In this document: in pieces, positions 60,383-64,000 of the stretch
Position numbering within the stretch: the stretch's first letter is position 1
Layout: the number at the start of each line of letters is the position of its first letter
Program-made: the position numbers and the translations under genes
The notes under the pieces: generated by a model
What the model saw: only the letters and a program-made list of their open reading frames with translations
Database searches by the model: none
Told to the model about the DNA's origin: nothing
Source of the DNA: Christiangramia flava JLT2011
GTDB lineage: Bacteria > Bacteroidota > Bacteroidia > Flavobacteriales > Flavobacteriaceae
Direction: 5' to 3'
DNA length: 64,000 bases
Assembly: GCF_001951155.1 (NCBI RefSeq)
Contig: NZ_CP016359.1
Coordinates: forward strand, 2,318,001-2,382,000

Positions 60383-61263
60383 AAGTATTTATTATCGGCA
60401 CCGGACTCATTGGCGGCTCGTTCGCTCTGGACCTGAAAGATGCTTCAGAAAATGTTCAGATCTACGGGATTGACCAAAATGAAGCTCATTTAGATGAAGC
60501 ACTGGAACTTGGTGTTATTCAGCATAAGGCTACGATGGATGATCTTGGTGAAGCTGAAGTCGTGTATCTGGCAATTCCGGTAGATGCAGCCATGAAATTG
60601 TTGCCGGAGGTACTGGATCGAATTTCAGATAATTGTGTGGTGGTAGACGCAGGGTCTACCAAAGAAAAGATCTGCCGAATCGTGGAGGGGCATCCGAAAA
60701 GAAGAAATTTCCTTGCAGCACATCCTATAGCGGGAACCGAATTCTCGGGGCCTTCAGCAGCTATTAGAAAATTGTTTCTGAATAAGACCAATATCATTTG
60801 CGAAGTGGAGAAAACCGCTTTTAAACTTCAGGAAAAAGCCATGACAATTTTTAACGCCATCGGGATGCGAATTCGGTATATGGATCCCGCTTCACATGAC
60901 CGGCATATCGCTTACGTCTCGCACCTGTCACATATCAGCTCATTTATGTTAGGGAAAACTGTCCTTGAAAAGGAGAAAAATGAACGAGATATTTTTGACC
61001 TGGCTGGGAGTGGATTTGCTTCTACTGTGCGATTGGCAAAAAGTTCTCCTGAAATGTGGACGCCAATTTTTTCCCAGAATAAAGAAAACGTGCTGGAAAC
61101 ACTCGACGAGTATATCTCAAACCTGAAACATTTCCGCGAACTGATGGCTTCCAATGATTTTACGGAAGTCTACGAGGAAATGAACAGGACCAATCATATA
61201 AAAACTGTATTAAACGGAATCACTGAAAACGAAAATTTAAAAACTTTGGAAAATGGAAAATAG
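60379..61263 (+). CDS. tyrA: Prephenate dehydrogenase
   Basis: A 294-residue dehydrogenase forming 4-hydroxyphenylpyruvate from prephenate. The ATG at 60379 (MKVFIIGTGLIGGSFALDLK) is chosen; it overlaps the previous stop and opens the NAD loop GTGLIGGS directly. AIPVDAAMKLLPEVL, VDAGSTKEKI, AAHPIAGTEFSGP and the helix SHLSHISSFML are family-typical. There is no ACT domain. Overlaps the following DAHP synthase gene by 11 bases. Confidence 0.94.
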   Translation: MKVFIIGTGLIGGSFALDLKDASENVQIYGIDQNEAHLDEALELGVIQHKATMDDLGEAEVVYLAIPVDAAMKLLPEVLDRISDNCVVVDAGSTKEKICRIVEGHPKRRNFLAAHPIAGTEFSGPSAAIRKLFLNKTNIICEVEKTAFKLQEKAMTIFNAIGMRIRYMDPASHDRHIAYVSHLSHISSFMLGKTVLEKEKNERDIFDLAGSGFASTVRLAKSSPEMWTPIFSQNKENVLETLDEYISNLKHFRELMASNDFTEVYEEMNRTNHIKTVLNGITENENLKTLENGK

Positions 61264-62344
61264 TAAACAACTCAGAACCTGGCTGGATGATTTCAACTTA
61301 TCGCATCCACTTGTGATTGCAGGGCCATGTAGTGCTGAAACAGAAGAACAGCTACTGAACATTGCGCACCAGTTAAAAGATTCAGATGCCACCGTGTTGC
61401 GCGCGGGAATCTGGAAACCGAGAACCAGACCTGGAAACTTCGAGGGAGTTGGTGCTCTTGGCTTAAAATGGCTTCAGAAGGCGAAAGAAGAAACCGGAAT
61501 GCTTACAACTACCGAAGTTGCGAACCCGCACCACGTGGATCTTGCTTTGAAACACGATGTAGATATTCTATGGATCGGGGCAAGAACTACGGTTTCTCCA
61601 TTTATCGTGCAGGAAATTGCTGATGCTTTAAAAGGAACTGATAAGGTGGTGCTGGTTAAGAATCCGGTGAATCCTGATCTTTCTTTATGGCTGGGTGCTG
61701 TTGAAAGATTATACACTGCAGATATTAACAATCTGGGTGTGATCCACAGAGGATTTTCAGCTTATGAAAAGACCAAATACCGTAACAACCCGGAATGGCA
61801 GATCGCCATCGAACTTCAGAATAAATTCCCTGATCTTCCGCTAATCCTGGATCCGTCGCATATTGCCGGGCGTAGAGACATCATTTTTGATCTTTGCCAG
61901 ACTGCTCTGGATCTTAACTACGATGGAATTATGGTTGAAACTCACCATACTCCAGATGAAGCCTGGAGTGATGCGAAACAGCAAATCACACCTGACACTT
62001 TAAAGCAAATCATGCAGGATCTAAAAGTTAGAAAAGAGATCTCAGCGAGCGAGGAATTTCAGAATAAACTGTCTCATCTAAGATCGAAAATTGACATTGC
62101 TGATAGCCAGATCCTGGACGTGTTGAGCAAGCGTATGCAGGTAGCTGAAGAAATTGGTCGAGTTAAGAAAGAGCAGAACGTGGCCATCCTTCAGAATAAA
62201 AGATGGAATGAAATTCTAGGGAAAATGGTCCTGGAAGGTGAAGAAAAGGGACTGAGTGAAGAATTCGTTTTGCGATTGTTCAAGGCGATTCACCAGGAAT
62301 CCATCAACCACCAGCAAAAGATCCTTGATGGGATTGCACAATAA
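61253..62344 (+). CDS. Bifunctional DAHP synthase / chorismate mutase (type II)
   Basis: A 363-residue fusion. Residues 10-260 are a 3-deoxy-7-phosphoheptulonate synthase (KDO8P-like, AroA-beta type): VIAGPCSAETEEQL, RAGIWKPRTRPGNF, LILDPSHIAGRRD, VETHHTPDEAWSD. Residues 272-360 are an AroQ chorismate mutase (LRSKIDIADSQILDVLSKRM with catalytic Arg/Lys). The fusion couples entry into the shikimate pathway with the branch to prephenate, and the mutase part may mediate feedback control. Last gene of the aromatic operon behind leader 4. Confidence 0.94.
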   Translation: MENSKQLRTWLDDFNLSHPLVIAGPCSAETEEQLLNIAHQLKDSDATVLRAGIWKPRTRPGNFEGVGALGLKWLQKAKEETGMLTTTEVANPHHVDLALKHDVDILWIGARTTVSPFIVQEIADALKGTDKVVLVKNPVNPDLSLWLGAVERLYTADINNLGVIHRGFSAYEKTKYRNNPEWQIAIELQNKFPDLPLILDPSHIAGRRDIIFDLCQTALDLNYDGIMVETHHTPDEAWSDAKQQITPDTLKQIMQDLKVRKEISASEEFQNKLSHLRSKIDIADSQILDVLSKRMQVAEEIGRVKKEQNVAILQNKRWNEILGKMVLEGEEKGLSEEFVLRLFKAIHQESINHQQKILDGIAQ

Positions 62345-62414
62345 TGACAGCGGTTCCCTGCAAACAAAATATTGGCTAAATTAGCCGGCAGATATTAATT
62401 TCTGAATAATTTGA

Positions 62415-63362
62415 ATGCAGGGAACTGTTTATAAATCTACGGGTAGCTGGTATACGGTGAAAGGCGAAAATGGCCAATTCTATGAATGTAGGATCAAAGG
62501 AAAGTTTCGTATTCAGGGAATCAAAAGCACCAATCCCGTGGCGGTGGGCGACCAGGTGCTCTTTGAGCTGGAAAAAGATGTAGAGGCAGGAACCGGTGTG
62601 ATCAAAAAGATCCAAAACCGGGAGAATTATATCGTTCGTCGTTCTGTAAACCTGTCCAAGCAAACCCATATCATCGCTTCAAATATTGACCAGGTTTTTC
62701 TACTTGTTACGCTAAATAATCCGCCAACGCTTACCACTTTTATCGACCGTTTTTTGGTTACTGCGGAAGCTTATCATATTGAAGCTGTTTTGCTATTTAA
62801 TAAAGTTGATAGCTATAGCATTGAAGAGCTTGCCGAGGTAAAATACCTGGCAGAATTGTACCGGAATGTAGGATATGAATGTATCGGGATTTCGGCCAAA
62901 AATGGGAAGAACGTGGATAAAGTCCGAGAAAAGATGACTGGTAAGACCAGTATGATCTCCGGGCATAGCGGTACGGGAAAATCAACGCTGATCAACGCAA
63001 TTGAGCCGGGACTGAATTTAAAAACTTCAGAAATTTCAGAGCAACATCAGCAGGGACAACATACCACGACTTTTGCGGAAATGTTCGACCTGAGTTTCGA
63101 CGCCCGGATCATCGATACGCCGGGAATCAAAGGTTTCGGAGTGGTAGACATGGAACGGGAAGAGATCGGGAACTATTTCCCGGAATTTTTTGAATTGAAA
63201 CAGGATTGTAAATTCCACAACTGTCTTCACCTGGAAGAACCGAAATGTGCCGTTAAAGAAGCGCTCGAAAATGACGAGATTGCCTGGTCTCGATATAAAA
63301 GTTACCTCCAGATCATGGAAGGTGATGAAGATAACTACCGAATTGACCAATATCAGAAATAA
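62415..63362 (+). CDS. rsgA: Ribosome small subunit-dependent GTPase A
   Basis: A 315-residue circularly permuted GTPase for 30S maturation. An OB fold (1-70) is followed by G4 FNKVDSYS, G5 ISAKNGKN, then G1 GHSGTGKSTLINAI (about 183-196) and G3 DTPGIKGFG; the C-terminal zinc knuckle C-x-x-H-N-C-x-H-...-C (CKFHNCLHLEEPKCAV) is intact. Start codon ATG at 62415. It is followed by dtd with a 1-base overlap. Confidence 0.96.
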   Translation: MQGTVYKSTGSWYTVKGENGQFYECRIKGKFRIQGIKSTNPVAVGDQVLFELEKDVEAGTGVIKKIQNRENYIVRRSVNLSKQTHIIASNIDQVFLLVTLNNPPTLTTFIDRFLVTAEAYHIEAVLLFNKVDSYSIEELAEVKYLAELYRNVGYECIGISAKNGKNVDKVREKMTGKTSMISGHSGTGKSTLINAIEPGLNLKTSEISEQHQQGQHTTTFAEMFDLSFDARIIDTPGIKGFGVVDMEREEIGNYFPEFFELKQDCKFHNCLHLEEPKCAVKEALENDEIAWSRYKSYLQIMEGDEDNYRIDQYQK

Positions 63363-63814
63363 TGCGTGCCGTAGTACAAAGAGTTTCAGAAGCTTCCGTA
63401 ACGATTGAGGGAAAAATTCATTCCCAAATTGCTGATGGTCTATTGATCTTATTAGGTATAGAAGAGGTTGACGATACGGAGGATATCGCCTGGTTGTGCA
63501 GGAAAATTGCCAATATGCGCATTTTTGGAGATGAACAAAATGCGATGAACCTTTCCCTGAAAGATATTGATGGGGAAGCGATAATTGTGAGTCAGTTTAC
63601 GCTACATGCCAGCACGAAAAAAGGAAATCGTCCAAGCTTTATCAAAGCCGCCAGGCCCGAGGTGGCACAACCGCTCTACGAAGCATTCATCAGTAGTTTT
63701 GAAAACGAATTAGGGAAACCGTGCGGAACCGGACTTTTTGGTGCTGATATGAAGGTAAATCTTTTAAATGATGGCCCCGTAACGATTCTAATAGATTCTA
63801 AAGAAAAAAGTTAA
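63362..63814 (+). CDS. dtd: D-aminoacyl-tRNA deacylase
   Basis: A 150-residue DTD enzyme that removes D-amino acids from mis-charged tRNAs. The cross-subunit motifs are visible: MRAVVQRVSEASVTI, SQFTLHA (SQxxL) and NDGPVTI (GP-cisPro gate). Length is that of the family. Coupled to rsgA via TAATG. Confidence 0.96.
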   Translation: MRAVVQRVSEASVTIEGKIHSQIADGLLILLGIEEVDDTEDIAWLCRKIANMRIFGDEQNAMNLSLKDIDGEAIIVSQFTLHASTKKGNRPSFIKAARPEVAQPLYEAFISSFENELGKPCGTGLFGADMKVNLLNDGPVTILIDSKEKS

Positions 63815-63866
63815 ATTCTGTTAATTTTTTATATATTGCGATTCAGATAACAATCTACACTCTCGA

Positions 63867-64000
63867 ATGCGTAATATTTTTTTGTGCCTGCTGCTGGTTA
63901 GCAGTGCTGCTTTTTCCCAAAATTATCCTGTTGATCATATTTCACCAGAACTTCTAGAAAACGCTGATGCCGTTATTCGAAATTATCAACGCGATGTATT
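63867..64000 (+). CDS. DUF3857-like secreted protein (3' end outside window)
   Basis: Only the first 44 codons are in the window. They show a signal peptide (IFLCLLLVSSAAFSQ) followed by PVDHISPELLENADAVIRNY, the characteristic start of DUF3857/transglutaminase-like proteins in flavobacteria. The family assignment rests on this short stretch. No clear promoter is seen in the 52 bases before it. Confidence 0.65.
   Translation, partial: MRNIFLCLLLVSSAAFSQNYPVDHISPELLENADAVIRNYQRDV

Noticed and set aside
1..64000. tRNA, rRNA, CRISPR arrays, insertion sequences, prophage
   Set aside because: Looked for by eye (T-loop GGTTCGAATCC-like motifs, regular direct repeats, transposase or integrase motifs); none seen. 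A tRNAscan or CRISPR search would be more sensitive.

Overview
The window looks like the chromosome of a marine-type flavobacterium (Bacteroidota, Flavobacteriaceae; a Gramella/Christiangramia-like genus is plausible but not proven). Evidence for this is the gldA gliding gene, a split metH, a DUF5686 outer-membrane protein, DUF3857 and DUF6122 proteins, promoters of the Bacteroidota type (TTG/TTTG about 19-21 bases before TAnnTTTG), and the general lack of Shine-Dalgarno sequences. No rRNA, tRNA, CRISPR array, insertion sequence or prophage was seen. Genes are dense and mostly housekeeping.

Layout. Bases 1-3,630: the end of a class V aminotransferase, a CBM48 protein, and a minus-strand ergothioneine operon (egtB-egtD-DUF427). 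3,700-8,920: two tandem TonB-C-like proteins, thyA, a YihY/BrkB protein, a nucleoside transporter and a bifunctional-nuclease-family protein. 9,000-12,040: etfBA divergent from the pyruvate dehydrogenase E1 beta gene. 12,100-17,760: a DUF5686 protein, then soluble (ppa) and membrane (hppA) pyrophosphatases. 18,500-21,960: a complete bacterial NHEJ operon (DUF7218/Rho_N protein, Ku, LigD). 22,000-34,130: an App1 phosphatase, fatty acid hydroxylase, deoxynucleoside kinase, an SLC13 permease cluster, a dehydratase/USP/hydroxyacid dehydrogenase/acyl-CoA dehydrogenase cluster, and a large DUF3857 protein.

34,200-55,100 is a methionine and sulfur-assimilation district: metK, metY, a metX-aspartate kinase-homoserine dehydrogenase fusion, metZ, an Rrf2 regulator, cysH, a sulfite reductase with a C-terminal HEPN-like domain, siroheme genes, a ferredoxin-NADP reductase type flavoprotein, split metH and metF. 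55,150-58,060: PagL-like deacylase, GIN-domain lipoprotein, gldA. 58,270-62,350: a phenylalanine/tyrosine operon (prephenate dehydratase, aminotransferase, prephenate dehydrogenase, DAHP synthase-chorismate mutase). The end holds rsgA, dtd and the start of a second DUF3857 gene.

The most striking content is regulatory. Four short leader ORFs, packed with codons for the end product of the downstream pathway, each precede a strong intrinsic terminator. Two are Met-rich and lie in tandem before metY. One has alternating Met and Cys codons and sits between cysH and the sulfite reductase gene. One has seven consecutive Phe/Tyr codons before the aromatic operon. In every case the leader codons just after the sensor codons can pair with the terminator region, giving a mutually exclusive antiterminator. 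This is the architecture of ribosome-mediated transcription attenuation. The same methionine network also carries a SAM-I riboswitch before metH and a SAM-II-like riboswitch before metK, so three RNA control mechanisms appear to serve one pathway. Two families of dispersed intergenic repeats are also present, one copy of which lies between the two Met attenuators.
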